This document shows positions 1 through 9,983 of a stretch of 64,000 bases of DNA, in pieces; within the stretch, counting starts at the first letter, position 1; each line of letters begins with the position of its first letter. The stretch spans positions 1-64,000 of the forward strand of contig NZ_UNRE01000012.1 of the NCBI RefSeq assembly GCF_900537085.1. Direction: 5' to 3'. This stretch comes from Agarivorans sp. Alg241-V36 (lineage in GTDB: Bacteria > Pseudomonadota > Gammaproteobacteria > Enterobacterales > Celerinatantimonadaceae). The position numbers and the translations under genes were made by a program. A model generated the notes under the pieces. It made no database searches. It was not told where the DNA came from and saw nothing but the letters and a program-made list of their open reading frames with translations.

Positions 1-101
1 CCTAAAGGGTGTTGCTTATAGATACCTTATTTAGAAACCATGAATACTTGTTGTACTCATGAGATGTTTCAGCTTTTTCGAATGTTAAAGACAACAGTTT
101 T
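1..101 (+). other. rRNA operon spacer upstream of 5S rRNA
   Basis: AT-rich sequence leading directly into the 5S gene. No tRNA cloverleaf and no recognisable 23S 3' end is visible, so the 23S gene presumably lies just beyond the left edge. This is inference from position. Confidence 0.5.
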
Positions 102-220
102 TGCCTGGTGGCAATAGCGTTGTGGACCCACCTGATTCCATGCCGAACTCAGAAGTGAAACGCAACTGCGCCGATGATAGTGTGGGGCTTCCCCATGTGA
201 AAGTAGGTCACTGCCAGGCT
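102..220 (+). rRNA. rrf: 5S ribosomal RNA
   Basis: About 119 nt, starting TGCCTGGTGGC and ending CTGCCAGGCT, so the two ends pair to form helix I. The core CCATGCCGAACTCAGAAGTG is the conserved loop B/C segment of bacterial 5S rRNA. A strong terminator follows within 10 nt, making this the last gene of an rRNA operon. A small plus-strand reading frame overlapping it is not a gene. Confidence 0.97.
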
Positions 221-228
221 CTCATACT

Positions 229-258
229 AAGCCCTCGTCTTATGACGAGGGCTTTTTT
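229..258 (+). terminator. rRNA operon terminator
   Basis: Stem AAGCCCTCGTC / GACGAGGGCTT with a TTAT loop and a following T run, just after the 5S gene. Canonical Rho-independent terminator. Confidence 0.93.
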
Positions 259-319
259 ATTGCCTGCGGTTTATCGCTTCGCTCTTTATACCCTATCTGC
301 ATTTAGCCTTTTTAAGGCG

Positions 320-487
320 CTATGACTCTACCGGCTCTAGCACCTCACTCTCCTGCACATACAAGGTCGACCAATGATTACGCTTGGCTAGCTTCTTTGC
401 GAGGCTAGCGCGCTCACTCAAATCATCAATGCTTAAATTCGAAGCCGCTGTCCAGCGAGTAACACCTAGCCTAGTGAACGATGAATA
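320..487 (-). pseudogene. C-terminal relic of an unidentified protein gene
   Basis: A minus-strand open stretch of 55 codons ends in TAG at 320-322. It is closed upstream by a TGA at 488-490 and contains no start codon. The deduced peptide has protein-like composition (for example ERASLAKKLAKRNHW, then LYVQESEVLEP) and ordinary codon use for this genome, which suggests the decayed 3' end of a real gene. I do not recognise the family. The rest of the 485-base gap between the 5S terminator and galU shows nothing else apart from the galU terminator. It could also be a chance open frame. Confidence 0.35.
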
Positions 488-686
488 TCAGGGCTTAGCT
501 ATTTAAAGTGTAAGAGGGGATGAGGCTGAGTGGTGTCAGAGAAGATAACGTTAGGACTGAATAGTTGATTAAAGTATTTTAGTAAGTAAATGCATTAGGG
601 ATTTAATCGAGTTCAATTTAGCGAAGCTAGCGTGTTTAATCAGAGCATTGAGAGAATATTCGGATTTATGGCCTGTAGTAATCAAA

Positions 687-718
687 TAAAAAAAGCCTGT
701 TAGATAACAAGCTTTTTT
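687..718 (-). terminator. galU terminator
   Basis: Imperfect hairpin AAGCCTGTT / AACAAGCTT flanked by A and T runs, 26 bp beyond the galU stop codon. It could act in both directions. Confidence 0.7.
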
Positions 719-743
719 GAGAACTAATTTAGCTCTATAGAGC

Positions 744-1640
744 TTATAGCTTTAACTCAGAAAGATACTTCTTAAAGCGATCTCTTAACTCCGGATGGCG
801 TAAGCCAAATTCAACAATGGCTTTCATATAGCCAAACTTACTGCCACAGTCATGGCTTTTACCTACCATGTAATAAGCTTGCGTGGCTTCTTTTTCCATC
901 AAGCTTGCAATGGCATCAGTAAGTTGGATTTCGTCACCAGCACCAGGAGCAGTTCTTTCTAATTCTTTCCATATTTGAGCTGATAGCACATAGCGGCCAA
1001 CAACCGCTAAGTTTGAAGGAGCCTCTTCAATCGCTGGTTTCTCTACTGAGCCTATCATATCCGAAGATTCACCAGGTTTTAGCTTCTTACCATCGATGTC
1101 TACGATACCAAATTTACTTACGTCCTCTTTGGCGACGGCTTCAACCATAACTTGGCTCGAGCCTGTTTGGTTAAACTTAGTTACCATGTCAGCTAAGTTT
1201 TCGGTGCGGAGATCTGAGGTTGAATCATCGAGCACAACATCGGGTAGAAGGACAGCAAAGGGTTCGTCACCTATTAAAGGATGAGCACATAGGATTGCGT
1301 GTCCGAGGCCTTTTGCGACGCCTTGACGAATGTGCATGATGGTAACGTCTCTGGGGCAAATTGACCGAACTTCATTTAGCAGCTGACGTTTTACCCTTTT
1401 CTCTAATGTGGCTTCTAGCTCGAAGCTGGTATCAAAATGGTTTTCTATAGAGTTCTTACTAGAGTGGGTTACTAAAATGATCTCTTTAATACCTGCAGAT
1501 ATTGCTTCTTGCACAACATATTGAATCAGCGGCTTATCTACGATCGGTAACATCTCTTTTGGGATGGCTTTGGTGGCGGGCAGCATCCTTGTTCCTAATC
1601 CTGCTACCGGCAGTACAGCTTTTCGTACTTGTTGGGTCAT
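744..1640 (-). CDS. galU: UTP--glucose-1-phosphate uridylyltransferase
   Basis: Makes UDP-glucose from UTP and glucose-1-phosphate in the cytoplasm, feeding LPS, capsule and trehalose or glycan synthesis. The N-terminus carries the nucleotidyltransferase signature [17 protein letters not shown] followed by a VDKPLIQ block, and an EKP motif lies in the C-terminal half; 298 residues is the normal family size. The frame stays open 20 codons further upstream, but family alignment places the start at [14 protein letters not shown], with a weak purine-rich stretch in front. It appears monocistronic with its own terminator downstream. Confidence 0.95.
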   Translation of the reverse strand: MTQQVRKAVLPVAGLGTRMLPATKAIPKEMLPIVDKPLIQYVVQEAISAGIKEIILVTHSSKNSIENHFDTSFELEATLEKRVKRQLLNEVRSICPRDVTIMHIRQGVAKGLGHAILCAHPLIGDEPFAVLLPDVVLDDSTSDLRTENLADMVTKFNQTGSSQVMVEAVAKEDVSKFGIVDIDGKKLKPGESSDMIGSVEKPAIEEAPSNLAVVGRYVLSAQIWKELERTAPGAGDEIQLTDAIASLMEKEATQAYYMVGKSHDCGSKFGYMKAIVEFGLRHPELRDRFKKYLSELKL

Positions 1641-1809
1641 TTTCAGTCTCTTGAAAAGTAAGGTTAAATGCCCGTGCACTGTAACATGCCAAAATGACAT
1701 TTTAAATTGAGATATTTGCGAATAGGTACACAGCTGATGTTTTTTTGAGGTGGAGAAGCTATCGCCCTCGCAGTAACTGCGAGCTACGGACGATGCTAAA
1801 ATGAACTAA

Positions 1810-2082
1810 TTAGTCTACGTAAATCCTGTCTTTGTTATCCAAATAGATTCTTTCACCAATACCTGGCACTAACACAATTTGTTCAATGTTCTTGAAGTCT
1901 CCATGTTGCTGGCGGTATTGAACGATAGCAGTTGATTTCGATTCTCCAACGCCTTTAAGTGAGTCTAGCTGTTCTGCGCTGGCGGTATTTAAGTTGACAG
2001 GTGTTAAATTTTCATTAGCTATGGCTGATTGTATATTGATTAAACTAAATACAAGCACCAGTGCCAGCTGAATTAACTTCAT
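1810..2082 (-). CDS. ComEA-type helix-hairpin-helix protein
   Basis: Small secreted protein of 90 residues. An N-terminal signal peptide (about residues 1-22, ending in AIA) is followed by a single ComEA-type domain: VNLNTASAEQLDSLKGVG, then VPGIG, the paired helix-hairpin-helix motifs that bind DNA backbone non-specifically. Short ComEA homologues of this kind are common in gammaproteobacteria and in Vibrio take part in periplasmic DNA uptake. Whether this one does cannot be told from sequence. It stands alone between galU and yciI on the same strand, with a 124-bp gap on its upstream side. Confidence 0.88.
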   Translation of the reverse strand: MKLIQLALVLVFSLINIQSAIANENLTPVNLNTASAEQLDSLKGVGESKSTAIVQYRQQHGDFKNIEQIVLVPGIGERIYLDNKDRIYVD

Positions 2083-2206
2083 GGTTTATTCTCCTTTTTG
2101 ATAAAACCATGAATAACCGTAGAAGATATGTTTTATATGCGAATCACTCATTTGGGCTAAATTGTGACGCTAAGATGACAATTGGGCGATAGCTCGCCCA
2201 ATTAGA

Positions 2207-2506
2207 TTAAGGAAGTACTTTTTTGAAAGGTTTTACGCTTACCTGTGCGTAAACGCCAGCAGCCACATAAGGGTCGGCATCTGCCCAGGCCTTTGCATCA
2301 GCCAAGCTTTCAAACTCAGCGATGACTGTTGAGCCGGTAAAACCAGCTTCAGCTGGGTCTTCAGCATCAATAGCTGGCATTGGACCAGCAACCAATAGTC
2401 GACCTTCATTTAGTAAGGTGTTTAAACGCTCTAAGTGAGCGGGACGAGCTTGCTTGCGTTTATCCAAGCTATTGGCAACGTCTTCAGCGTAGATTACATA
2501 CCACAT
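2207..2506 (-). CDS. yciI: YciI family protein
   Basis: 99-residue cytoplasmic protein of the YCII-related, ferredoxin-like alpha+beta dimeric fold. It starts [10 protein letters not shown], with the family's conserved early SL.KR and HL.RL segments and a GP in the middle (LLVAGPMPA), then a DPYVAAGVY block. Length matches E. coli YciI. No firm biochemical role is known for the family. It lies 4 bp downstream of yciB, the same pairing as in E. coli and Vibrio next to the trp region, so it is very likely co-transcribed with yciB. Confidence 0.93.
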   Translation of the reverse strand: MWYVIYAEDVANSLDKRKQARPAHLERLNTLLNEGRLLVAGPMPAIDAEDPAEAGFTGSTVIAEFESLADAKAWADADPYVAAGVYAQVSVKPFKKVLP

Positions 2507-2510
2507 GCGA

Positions 2511-3071
2511 TTAATCCTTTTTCTCAGTCAGTGATTCTTGTTGTTCTTTTGGCAAATGCTTATATAGGTAAACCACCGTACCCACCGTGAATACCAAGGT
2601 TAATCCAAGTAAACCGAACACCTTAAAGTTAACCCAAAACTCCTCTGAGAAGCTAAAGGCAATGTAGAGGTTTAGCGTTCCACAGGCGATAAAGAATAAT
2701 GCCCAGGCCACGTTCACTTTGGACCAAACATCGTCTGGCAGCGTCATTTCCTTGCCAAGCATTTTTTTGATAAGCGGACTACCAAATGCAAACTGGCTGA
2801 CTAGAAGCACTAAGCCAAATATCCAATTAATAACGGTAGGTTTCCATTTGATGAAGTCGTCATCGCGCAGAATTAAAGTTAAGCCACCAAATACTAAAAT
2901 AAGTACAAAGGAGATGAGATGCATTTTCTCAACTTTTTTGTTTTTGATGTATGAAATAGCCAATAACACTGCTGTAGAGATAATTAATGCAAGAGTTGCC
3001 GCGTAAATATCTTGCATCTTATATACAGCGAAAAAAATAATTAAAGGGATAAACTCGAAAAATTGTTTCAT
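2511..3071 (-). CDS. yciB: Inner membrane septation protein A (YciB/IspZ)
   Basis: 186-residue polytopic membrane protein with about five hydrophobic segments. It opens [18 protein letters not shown], the typical YciB start, and contains the conserved WKPTVINW and NEYVA-like region (here [10 protein letters not shown]). The family affects cell envelope synthesis and division, interacting with elongasome and divisome components in E. coli. It sits between the trp terminator and yciI, so it is probably first in a yciB-yciI unit. Confidence 0.95.
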   Translation of the reverse strand: MKQFFEFIPLIIFFAVYKMQDIYAATLALIISTAVLLAISYIKNKKVEKMHLISFVLILVFGGLTLILRDDDFIKWKPTVINWIFGLVLLVSQFAFGSPLIKKMLGKEMTLPDDVWSKVNVAWALFFIACGTLNLYIAFSFSEEFWVNFKVFGLLGLTLVFTVGTVVYLYKHLPKEQQESLTEKKD

Positions 3072-3094
3072 AGTTCCTCAGCGCCAGCTGTTAA

Positions 3095-3122
3095 TAAAAA
3101 AGCCGCTAAAAAGCGGCTTTTG
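3095..3122 (-). terminator. trp operon terminator
   Basis: Stem AAAAGCCGCT / AGCGGCTTTT with an AAAA loop, 20 bp beyond the trpA stop, followed on the minus strand by a T run. Canonical Rho-independent terminator. Confidence 0.9.
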
Positions 3123-3141
3123 ATAGTAGCAAGATCTTTAG

Positions 3142-3948
3142 CTAAACGGTAGCCGCTTTCATGTCACTGGCAAACTGCTTAAGTGTAGCAAGCATTTGGA
3201 CTTTGTCATCGAGGTTGTTTTCGATGATTTTAACCACGGCTGAGCCAGAAATAGCGCCAGCTGCTCCAGCTTGAATGGTTTCTTTAACCTGCTGAGGCGT
3301 AGCTATGCCAAAACCCAGTAAGGCTGGCGGCGCATTATGTTGCTTAAGCTTGTTTAACAGCTCTCCCACTGGTGCGCCTGCTTTAGTCTCTGTGCCAGTA
3401 ACGCCTGCTCGGCTAACGAGGTAGGTATAACCTTGTCCATATTCAGCCACTTTGGCTAAAGTAGCTTCATCAGCGTTTGGTGGCGCAATAAAGATGCTTT
3501 GTAAGTCATGTTTATCGGCGGCTTCTCTAAATGGCGCTGATTCACGAATAGGCACGTCTGCCACTAGCACCGAGTCTACTCCTGCAGCGGCTAGCTTTTG
3601 ATAGAAAGAGTCAATGCCAGTTGAATAAACCAAGTTAGCGTAAAGCAGCAGGCCAATAGGTACTTGTGGGTGTTTTTTGCGAATGGCACTTAGCATCTCT
3701 AAACACTTCGGTGGTGTTACATCAGCCGCTAGAGCACGTACATTTGCACCTTGAATAGTTGGTCCATCGGCTACCGGATCAGAGAAAGGAATACCCAACT
3801 CTAGTGCATCAGCACCACCTTCAACTAAGGCATCAACAATTGCTAGCGATTGCTCTAAATCTGGATCGCCAAGTGTAACAAAGGGAACAAAGGCGCCTTG
3901 TTGTTGGCTAGCTAATTGCTCGAATAGGTTAGCGTAACGTTGCGTCAT
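3142..3948 (-). CDS. trpA: Tryptophan synthase alpha chain
   Basis: Cleaves indole-3-glycerol phosphate to indole and glyceraldehyde-3-phosphate, passing indole to TrpB. It is a TIM-barrel protein of 268 residues, the standard length. The signature [17 protein letters not shown] contains both catalytic acids (Glu of ELG, Asp of VADGP). The phosphate-binding end is seen as [10 protein letters not shown] and [12 protein letters not shown]. The start overlaps the trpB stop by one base, indicating translational coupling. It is the last gene of the trp operon, followed by a terminator. Confidence 0.98.
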   Translation of the reverse strand: MTQRYANLFEQLASQQQGAFVPFVTLGDPDLEQSLAIVDALVEGGADALELGIPFSDPVADGPTIQGANVRALAADVTPPKCLEMLSAIRKKHPQVPIGLLLYANLVYSTGIDSFYQKLAAAGVDSVLVADVPIRESAPFREAADKHDLQSIFIAPPNADEATLAKVAEYGQGYTYLVSRAGVTGTETKAGAPVGELLNKLKQHNAPPALLGFGIATPQQVKETIQAGAAGAISGSAVVKIIENNLDDKVQMLATLKQFASDMKAATV

Positions 3949-5138
3949 TATAAGCTTCCTCTTTGTTCGAATATTTCGGCTACGGTGAAGATGTCTTTGT
4001 CGCCACGGCCAGATAGATTTACTAACAAAATTTGTTCTTTGTCTTTATCTTGCTTCGCTAATTTAAGCGCGTAAGCTAAGGCGTGAGCAGATTCAAGAGC
4101 CGGAATGATTCCTTCACATTCAGCTAAAACTTGGAAGGCTTCTAAAGCTTCCTCATCAGTTGCTGATTCATAATCCGCTCTGCCAATGGCGCTTAAGTGA
4201 GCGTGTTGCGGACCCACTGACGGAAAATCTAAGCCAGCTGAAATTGAATAAGACTCTTCAATTTGACCGTTTGGATCTTGCATCAATAATGAATGCATAC
4301 CAAAGAACATACCTTTACGACCGTGTTTAAGCGGTGCGCCGTGTTGGTCGGTGTCAATGCCTTTACCAGCAGGTTCAACACCAATTAGTTTTACCTCTTC
4401 TTCTTTAATGAAGTCGGCAAACATGCCAATGGCGTTTGAGCCACCACCAACACAAGCAATGACTGCGTCAGGTAGACGACCTTCAGTTTCAAGAATTTGT
4501 TGCTTGGCTTCTTCGCCAATCATTTTCTGGAACTCACGCACAATGGTTGGGAATGGGTGAGGGCCAGCCGCGGTACCTAGTAGGTAGTGAGCGCTGTCGT
4601 AACTGGCAGCCCAGTCACGTAATGCTTCGTTACAGGCATCTTTCAGGGTTGAAGAACCACTATGCACAGGAATAACTTCTGCGCCCATCAGCTTCATTCT
4701 GAACACATTTGGCTTTTGGCGTTCACAGTCAATGGCACCCATGTAAACACGACACTTAAGGCCAAGTAGGGCACAGGCTAACGCGGTTGCTACGCCATGT
4801 TGGCCAGCACCTGTTTCAGCAATGATTTCTTTTTTGCCCATACGCTTAGCAAGCAATGCCTGACCAAGTACTTGGTTGGTTTTATGGGCACCGCCATGCA
4901 GCAAGTCTTCACGCTTTAGGTAGATTTTAGTTTTAGTACCGGCAGTTAAATTGCGGCACAGGGTTAGCGGAGTTGGTCTGCCGGCATATTCGCTTAGTAG
5001 GCCATTAAACTCTTCTAAAAAGTCTGGGTCTTCTTGGGCATCAATAAACGCTTGTTCTAGCTGGTCGAGTGCTGGCACTAAAATTTGTGGCACAAACTGC
5101 CCACCAAACTCGCCGAAATATGAATTTAATTTACTCAT
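3948..5138 (-). CDS. trpB: Tryptophan synthase beta chain
   Basis: PLP-dependent condensation of indole with serine to give tryptophan. The protein has 396 residues. The PLP lysine is Lys86 in GGAHKTNQ, and the phosphate cup is GGGSNAIG. The C-terminal NLSGRGDKD motif is conserved. It is preceded by trpCF (50 bp gap) and overlaps trpA, so the two synthase subunits are made together. Confidence 0.98.
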   Translation of the reverse strand: MSKLNSYFGEFGGQFVPQILVPALDQLEQAFIDAQEDPDFLEEFNGLLSEYAGRPTPLTLCRNLTAGTKTKIYLKREDLLHGGAHKTNQVLGQALLAKRMGKKEIIAETGAGQHGVATALACALLGLKCRVYMGAIDCERQKPNVFRMKLMGAEVIPVHSGSSTLKDACNEALRDWAASYDSAHYLLGTAAGPHPFPTIVREFQKMIGEEAKQQILETEGRLPDAVIACVGGGSNAIGMFADFIKEEEVKLIGVEPAGKGIDTDQHGAPLKHGRKGMFFGMHSLLMQDPNGQIEESYSISAGLDFPSVGPQHAHLSAIGRADYESATDEEALEAFQVLAECEGIIPALESAHALAYALKLAKQDKDKEQILLVNLSGRGDKDIFTVAEIFEQRGSL

Positions 5139-5188
5139 TGTTGACTCTTATTCGTTAATAATGGTTAACGGTGACTAATCTCTTGAGA

Positions 5189-6571
5189 CTAGTACTGTCT
5201 AATCTGTTCAAACGCAGCATTAATTTTTGCTGGGTCTTTAACGCCTGGTGTTTGCTCAACACCGGAGTTTAAATCTAAGCCTGCAGCGGCGTAGGCTAGC
5301 GCATCTTGGATGTTGCTTGGGCTTATACCGCCTGCTAGCATCGCACCGTGGCTGTGCTCACCTAATAGTTGCCAGTTGAAGGTTTGTCCGGTGCCGCCAC
5401 ATTGGTCGGCCACTTTACTGTCGAACAAAATTTTGTCGGCATTATTGGGTGCTTCTGGCAGGGCATCACTCACCCCTAGCGCTTTCCAAACTAAGCTGTT
5501 ATTAAGTTTGGTTTTTAACTCTGCAATATATTGTTGGTCTTCGCTGCCATGCAACTGAACGGCGTGCAATTTGAGTTTATTGGCAATGGTTGCCACTTCT
5601 TCAACCGAGCTATTTACAAATACACCTACAAAGTTAAGCGGAGCTGCTTGAGCGAGCTTTTCTGCCTGGGCTAGGCTTACGCAGCGCGGTGACTTCTCAG
5701 CGAAAATTAGGCCGCCATATACTGCGCCTGCTTGATAAACGGCCTGCACGTCTTGCTCGCGGGTTAATCCACACACCTTGTTTTCGCCCAAAATAAGCTT
5801 GCGACAGGCCATGTCTACGTCATCTTGGCTCATGAGCGAGCTACCCACTAAAAAGCCGTCGGCGTATTTAGCCAATTCACGCACTTGTTGGTGCTGATAA
5901 ATACCGGACTCTGAGATGATGATCCTATCTTCAGGAATTTGTTTTGCCAGCTCTGGTGTTCTATCTAAAGTTATCGATAAGTCACGCAAGTTTCGGTTGT
6001 TAATACCGATAACTTTTGCATTTAGATCAATGGCGCGCTCAAGTTCTTCTTGGTTGCTTACTTCGGTAAGTACGCCCATGTTCAGTTTATGAGCAACTTC
6101 GGCTAGCAAGCGGTACTCGTTGTCATCCAATACCGATAGCATCAGTAAGATGGCATCGGCTTTATGATAACGCGCTAGGTAGATTTGGTATTCGTCAATG
6201 AAGAAGTCTTTACAAAGAACTGGCTGCTCAACCTGCTCTCGCACTTGAGTCACGTAGTCAAACTCACCTTGGAAGTACTTAGTATCGGTAAGCACAGAAA
6301 TGGCTGCAGCATAGTTTTTGTAAACACCGGCAATTAGATCTAAATCGAACTCTGGGCGAATCAAACCTTTTGAAGGAGAGGCCTTTTTACATTCAAGAAT
6401 GAATTTAGCTGGCGCACCAGATAGCGCTTGATAGAAGCTGCGTTCAGAGGGTTCAACTTGATTGATAAAGCTTTCTAATGCTTGGTTTAGCATGCGCTCG
6501 GCCAACCAAATTTCTTTATCTGCCACAATTTTATCTAGAATGGTGGCTTGTTTTGTTTCTGCTTGGCTCAC
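5189..6571 (-). CDS. trpCF: Bifunctional indole-3-glycerol-phosphate synthase / phosphoribosylanthranilate isomerase
   Basis: Fusion of two TIM barrels in 460 residues, as in E. coli TrpC. Residues ~1-258 are IGP synthase ([45 protein letters not shown]). Residues ~263-460 are PRA isomerase ([30 protein letters not shown]). It carries out steps 3 and 4 after the phosphoribosyl transfer. The start overlaps the trpD stop by 4 bases. The TrpC-TrpF fusion is typical of enteric and marine gammaproteobacteria. Confidence 0.97.
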   Translation of the reverse strand: MSQAETKQATILDKIVADKEIWLAERMLNQALESFINQVEPSERSFYQALSGAPAKFILECKKASPSKGLIRPEFDLDLIAGVYKNYAAAISVLTDTKYFQGEFDYVTQVREQVEQPVLCKDFFIDEYQIYLARYHKADAILLMLSVLDDNEYRLLAEVAHKLNMGVLTEVSNQEELERAIDLNAKVIGINNRNLRDLSITLDRTPELAKQIPEDRIIISESGIYQHQQVRELAKYADGFLVGSSLMSQDDVDMACRKLILGENKVCGLTREQDVQAVYQAGAVYGGLIFAEKSPRCVSLAQAEKLAQAAPLNFVGVFVNSSVEEVATIANKLKLHAVQLHGSEDQQYIAELKTKLNNSLVWKALGVSDALPEAPNNADKILFDSKVADQCGGTGQTFNWQLLGEHSHGAMLAGGISPSNIQDALAYAAAGLDLNSGVEQTPGVKDPAKINAAFEQIRQY

Positions 6572-7572
6572 TGACTCATCTCCGCCAATTGGTTCGCTAA
6601 GGTAAGTGGTCGGCCCGAGGCCATTTCATCTAAGGCCATTTGTACGCCTTGTGCTACATCGTCTGCTTTACCAGCAAGCTTAAGCAACAAAGCAACGTTT
6701 ACTGCCACTGCAGCTTGTTGGGCAGTGCTGGCCTTACCTTGAAGTAATTGCAGGGTAATGGCTTTGTTTTCTTCAGGCGTGCCACCTTTAATGGCTTCTA
6801 GTGCTGCTTGCTCAACGCCAAAGTCTGCTGGGCTTAAAGTGTATTCAGTGATTGTGTCGCCACTTATTTCTGCAATTTGCGTTTCACCATGAATGGCTAC
6901 TTCGTCTAAGCCAGCGCCGTGAACTACCATGGCTTTTTTCATGCCTAGTTGTTGCAAGGTGTGGGCTATCGGTGAAATAAGCGCAGGGTCGTAAACACCC
7001 ATCACTTCCATGCTTGGGTGAGCCGGGTTAATTAGCGGGCCCAATACATTAAATATGGTGCGAGTTTTTAAGGTTTGTCGCACTGGCATTGCATGGCGTA
7101 CGCCTGCGTGGTATTGCGGAGCAAACAAGAAGCACAGGCCTAACTCATCTAAACATTTTCGCGCAGTATCTGGTGTCATTTGAATATTAATGCCTAGAGC
7201 TGCCAACAGATCGGAAGAGCCTGATTTACTCGATACGCTGCGGTTACCGTGTTTGGCAACTTTAACCCCAAGGCTTGCAGCCACAAAGGCTGAAGTGGTT
7301 GAGATATTAATGGTGTTGTGGCCATCACCGCCTGTGCCAACAATATCTGCAAAGTCGTATTCAGGGCTTGGGAAAGGCGCAGCGTTGGCAAGCAAGGCTT
7401 TGGCTGCACCGGCAATTTCCTGCGGTTGTTCGCCTTTAATTTTTAGCGCGGTTAACAGTGAAGATAAAATAATCGGCTCTACTTCACCTTGAATAACCTG
7501 ACTGAACACTTGCTGTGCTTGTTCAATGCTTAAATCTTGTCCTTGATATAGCTGCTCTAAAATAGCCTGCAT
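6568..7572 (-). CDS. trpD: Anthranilate phosphoribosyltransferase
   Basis: Transfers phosphoribosyl from PRPP to anthranilate. 334 residues, the size of a free-standing TrpD and not the TrpG-TrpD fusion of E. coli. Signatures are the PRPP-binding [14 protein letters not shown] loop and [21 protein letters not shown]. The start overlaps the trpG stop by one base (ATG within TAATG-type coupling), and trpCF overlaps its 3' end. Confidence 0.98.
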   Translation of the reverse strand: MQAILEQLYQGQDLSIEQAQQVFSQVIQGEVEPIILSSLLTALKIKGEQPQEIAGAAKALLANAAPFPSPEYDFADIVGTGGDGHNTINISTTSAFVAASLGVKVAKHGNRSVSSKSGSSDLLAALGINIQMTPDTARKCLDELGLCFLFAPQYHAGVRHAMPVRQTLKTRTIFNVLGPLINPAHPSMEVMGVYDPALISPIAHTLQQLGMKKAMVVHGAGLDEVAIHGETQIAEISGDTITEYTLSPADFGVEQAALEAIKGGTPEENKAITLQLLQGKASTAQQAAVAVNVALLLKLAGKADDVAQGVQMALDEMASGRPLTLANQLAEMSQ

Positions 7573-8168
7573 TATGCTTGCTCCTGTTGGGTGGCCCAGT
7601 CTAGGCTGCGGGCTAACAGTGTTGCCCCTTCGCTGGTTAAAATGGATTCTGGGTGAAATTGAAAACCAATAACCTTGTCTTGCTCGTTAATGATTGCCAT
7701 TGGCATTTTTTGGTAGTGGGCATTGACCACTACGCCTTCAGGCATCGAGGTAGCTACCAAGGAGTGATAACGCGCAACCGGTAGAGGGTTAGTTAAACCT
7801 TCAAATATTAAGCGGTTGTCGTGCTCAATAGCCGATGACTTACCATGCACAATTTCATCAGCTTTACCCACTACGCCGCCATAGCTTTCTACTAGGGCTT
7901 GATGACCTAGGCAAATACCAATAATGGGTACTTCACCTTTACACAAATCAATTAGCTCTAACATACAGCCTGCTTGCTGTGGGTTACCAGGCCCCGGTGA
8001 TAACACCAATACCGGTGGTGTAGGGCTATCATCAATATGCTGCTTAATTTCTTTGGCGCTTAAGTGATTGCGGTAGATGCTCACATCTAAGCCTTGGCTG
8101 CGAAACTGATCAACAAGGTTGTAAGTGAACGAGTCAAAGTTATCGAGCAAAAATACACTATGAGTCAT
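7572..8168 (-). CDS. trpG: Anthranilate synthase component II (glutamine amidotransferase)
   Basis: Supplies ammonia from glutamine to TrpE. Class I GATase of 198 residues: nucleophile Cys86 in GICLGHQ, His and Glu of the triad in FQFHPES, and the early [13 protein letters not shown] motif. I place the start at MTHSVFLLD because an AAGGA ribosome site lies about 8 nt upstream; an in-frame ATG three codons earlier falls inside that site. The start overlaps the 3' end of trpE. It is separate from trpD, unlike in E. coli. Confidence 0.95.
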   Translation of the reverse strand: MTHSVFLLDNFDSFTYNLVDQFRSQGLDVSIYRNHLSAKEIKQHIDDSPTPPVLVLSPGPGNPQQAGCMLELIDLCKGEVPIIGICLGHQALVESYGGVVGKADEIVHGKSSAIEHDNRLIFEGLTNPLPVARYHSLVATSMPEGVVVNAHYQKMPMAIINEQDKVIGFQFHPESILTSEGATLLARSLDWATQQEQA

Positions 8169-9741
8169 GGCTAACATCCTTCAAAGTTGAACCGTGAGCA
8201 CGGGCTATTGCGTTTAGCACCGCTGCTGCTTTGTTTCGGGTTTCATCTGCTTCGGCTTGAGGCAGTGAATCATACACCACACCAGCACCAGCTTGAACAT
8301 GTGCGACCTGATCTTTAACAAAAGCAGAACGAATAACGATACAGCTGTCCATGTCGCCGTTACCTGCAAGATAACCTACCGCTCCGCCATAACTGCCTCG
8401 GCGTTGTTGCTCAACTTGGCGAATTAACTCTGAAGCACGAATTTTAGGCGCGCCCACTAGGGTTCCCATATTCATACACGCTTGGTAGGCATGCAGTGCA
8501 TCTAGATCACTGCGTAAAGTGCCTACCACTCGCGATACCAAATGCATTACGTGGCTGTAACGGTCTACTTTTAGTAAGTCGGCTACGTGGCGAGTACCTG
8601 GCTCACTAATGCGAGCAACATCGTTACGAGCCAAGTCAACCAGCATTATGTGTTCGGCGGTCTCTTTTTTGTCTAGGCGTAGCTCTAGCTCTAGTCGTCC
8701 GTCTAAGTCTTGATTGATTGAGCCATCGGCATTAAAACCGCGTTTACGAGTGCCGGCAATTGGGTAAATTTCAACATCGCGATTATGGCTAGAGTACTTA
8801 ATAGCACTTTCTGGAGAGGCGCCAAACAATACAAATTCGCTGTCTTGTAGATAGAACATGTAAGGGCTAGGGTTGGTGATCTTTAGTTCGCGGTAAGCGG
8901 CGAGGCTATCGGGACAAGAGAGTTTAAAGCTGCGTGATGGAACAACTTGGAAAATGTCGCCTTGGCGAATGTAGTCTTTCATGGTTTCTACATTTTGGCA
9001 GAAGTCGCGGTCGCTTATGTCGGCTTCAATTTTTCCTTGGTAATCACTAAAATCTGGTTGCGCTTGTTGGTGATTTTTATGCTCACATAATTCTACCAAA
9101 TGGGCTAAACGCTGATTTATTCTAGCTTGTTCGCCATCGTCGTATACCGAGCCAATTAAGTGAGTAACTTGTTCTTGGTGGTCAATGAGTAGCAATGTTT
9201 CGGCGAGGTAGAATTGGTAATCAGGGCAAATATTGGTGCTTTCGGCCACCTCTTGCAATTGCTCAAAGCTGGCGATGAAATCATAAGCAAATACGCCGCC
9301 GATAAAAACGCCTTTATCGTGAGAGGCGAGCTCGCCATAAAGCGTGGTAATTAAACGTAGCGCATCAACCGGTGAGCTAGCTTTTAATCGGGAGTCTTCG
9401 TCTAAATTAGCAGCTGGGAGTGGGTAATCTAAAACCAGATGAGTTGCACTGTGTTCGGTGATTAAGGCTTTATCACTGTGTTCTACAATGGCCGAGATAA
9501 CCGCTTTACCGTTGAGTGATACTGCAGTAAAAGTCACTTGGCGACCTTTACAGGTAATCTTCAACGCTGCATCGGCCAAAATTAAACTTTGCAGGTTTTC
9601 TTTACTGTCTATCTCGCAAGATTCTAGCAATACATTGTGCTGACTTTCTTTGCAAAGCTCTTGATATAAGCTTAGTGGGTCAAGCACGTAGCTCGCATCA
9701 ATTAATTTGTTGCTTAGCTGCACCCTAGGGTGATTACTCAT
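8158..9741 (-). CDS. trpE: Anthranilate synthase component I
   Basis: Converts chorismate and ammonia to anthranilate; the committed, feedback-inhibited step. 527 residues. An LLES segment near residue 40 ([16 protein letters not shown]) matches the tryptophan-binding feedback site of E. coli TrpE. The chorismate-binding core is present ([49 protein letters not shown]). It is preceded by a GAGGAG ribosome site and by a leader/attenuator region. First structural gene of the trp operon. Confidence 0.97.
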   Translation of the reverse strand: MSNHPRVQLSNKLIDASYVLDPLSLYQELCKESQHNVLLESCEIDSKENLQSLILADAALKITCKGRQVTFTAVSLNGKAVISAIVEHSDKALITEHSATHLVLDYPLPAANLDEDSRLKASSPVDALRLITTLYGELASHDKGVFIGGVFAYDFIASFEQLQEVAESTNICPDYQFYLAETLLLIDHQEQVTHLIGSVYDDGEQARINQRLAHLVELCEHKNHQQAQPDFSDYQGKIEADISDRDFCQNVETMKDYIRQGDIFQVVPSRSFKLSCPDSLAAYRELKITNPSPYMFYLQDSEFVLFGASPESAIKYSSHNRDVEIYPIAGTRKRGFNADGSINQDLDGRLELELRLDKKETAEHIMLVDLARNDVARISEPGTRHVADLLKVDRYSHVMHLVSRVVGTLRSDLDALHAYQACMNMGTLVGAPKIRASELIRQVEQQRRGSYGGAVGYLAGNGDMDSCIVIRSAFVKDQVAHVQAGAGVVYDSLPQAEADETRNKAAAVLNAIARAHGSTLKDVSHDS

Positions 9742-9776
9742 GGTTCGTTACTCCTCGTTAAGGCCGTAGCGCAAAT

Positions 9777-9808
9777 ATAAAAAAAGCCCGCGTTAAGCGG
9801 GCTTTTTG
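9777..9808 (-). terminator. trp attenuator terminator
   Basis: Hairpin GCCCGC / GCGGGC flanked by A and T runs, read on the minus strand as stem plus eight-residue T-rich tail. It lies between the trp leader peptide and trpE, 36 bp before the trpE start, exactly where a transcription attenuator is expected. Early termination here would be lifted when ribosomes stall on the Trp codons of the leader. Confidence 0.88.
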
Positions 9809-9851
9809 TTGTTCTGTTCAATGTATTGGAAATACAACAACTCACACCCGT

Positions 9852-9905
9852 TTATTTCGGAGTGCGCCACCACCAAGATTTGTTGGTAAGAAGAAAAGTT
9901 GTCAT
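9852..9905 (-). CDS. trpL: trp operon leader peptide
   Basis: Seventeen-codon frame MTTFLLTNKSWWWRTPK with three consecutive TGG Trp codons at residues 11-13. An AGGA ribosome site sits about 8 nt upstream. It is followed 44 bp later by the attenuator hairpin and then trpE. This is the classical arrangement for attenuation control by charged tRNA-Trp. Confidence 0.93.
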   Translation of the reverse strand: MTTFLLTNKSWWWRTPK

Positions 9906-9928
9906 GCTTATTCCTAGTCATTTTGATA

Positions 9929-9963
9929 GACTAAGTTAACTGTAAATGACATAACCAAGTCAA
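9929..9963 (-). promoter_or_regulatory. trp promoter and probable TrpR operator
   Basis: On the minus strand, TTGACT (9958-9963) and TTAACT (9934-9939) are separated by 18 bp, resembling the E. coli trp promoter elements. The -10 region contains a GTTAAC palindrome inside ACAGTTAACTTAGT, which partly matches the TrpR box ACTAGTTAACTAGT. The promoter call is fairly secure; TrpR binding is inference. Confidence 0.65.
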
Positions 9964-9983
9964 GAAAAAATTTAGGAAATTTA

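Noticed and set aside
101-325. 74-codon open frame over the 5S rRNA
   Set aside because: It runs through the 5S gene and its terminator; no protein-like signal.
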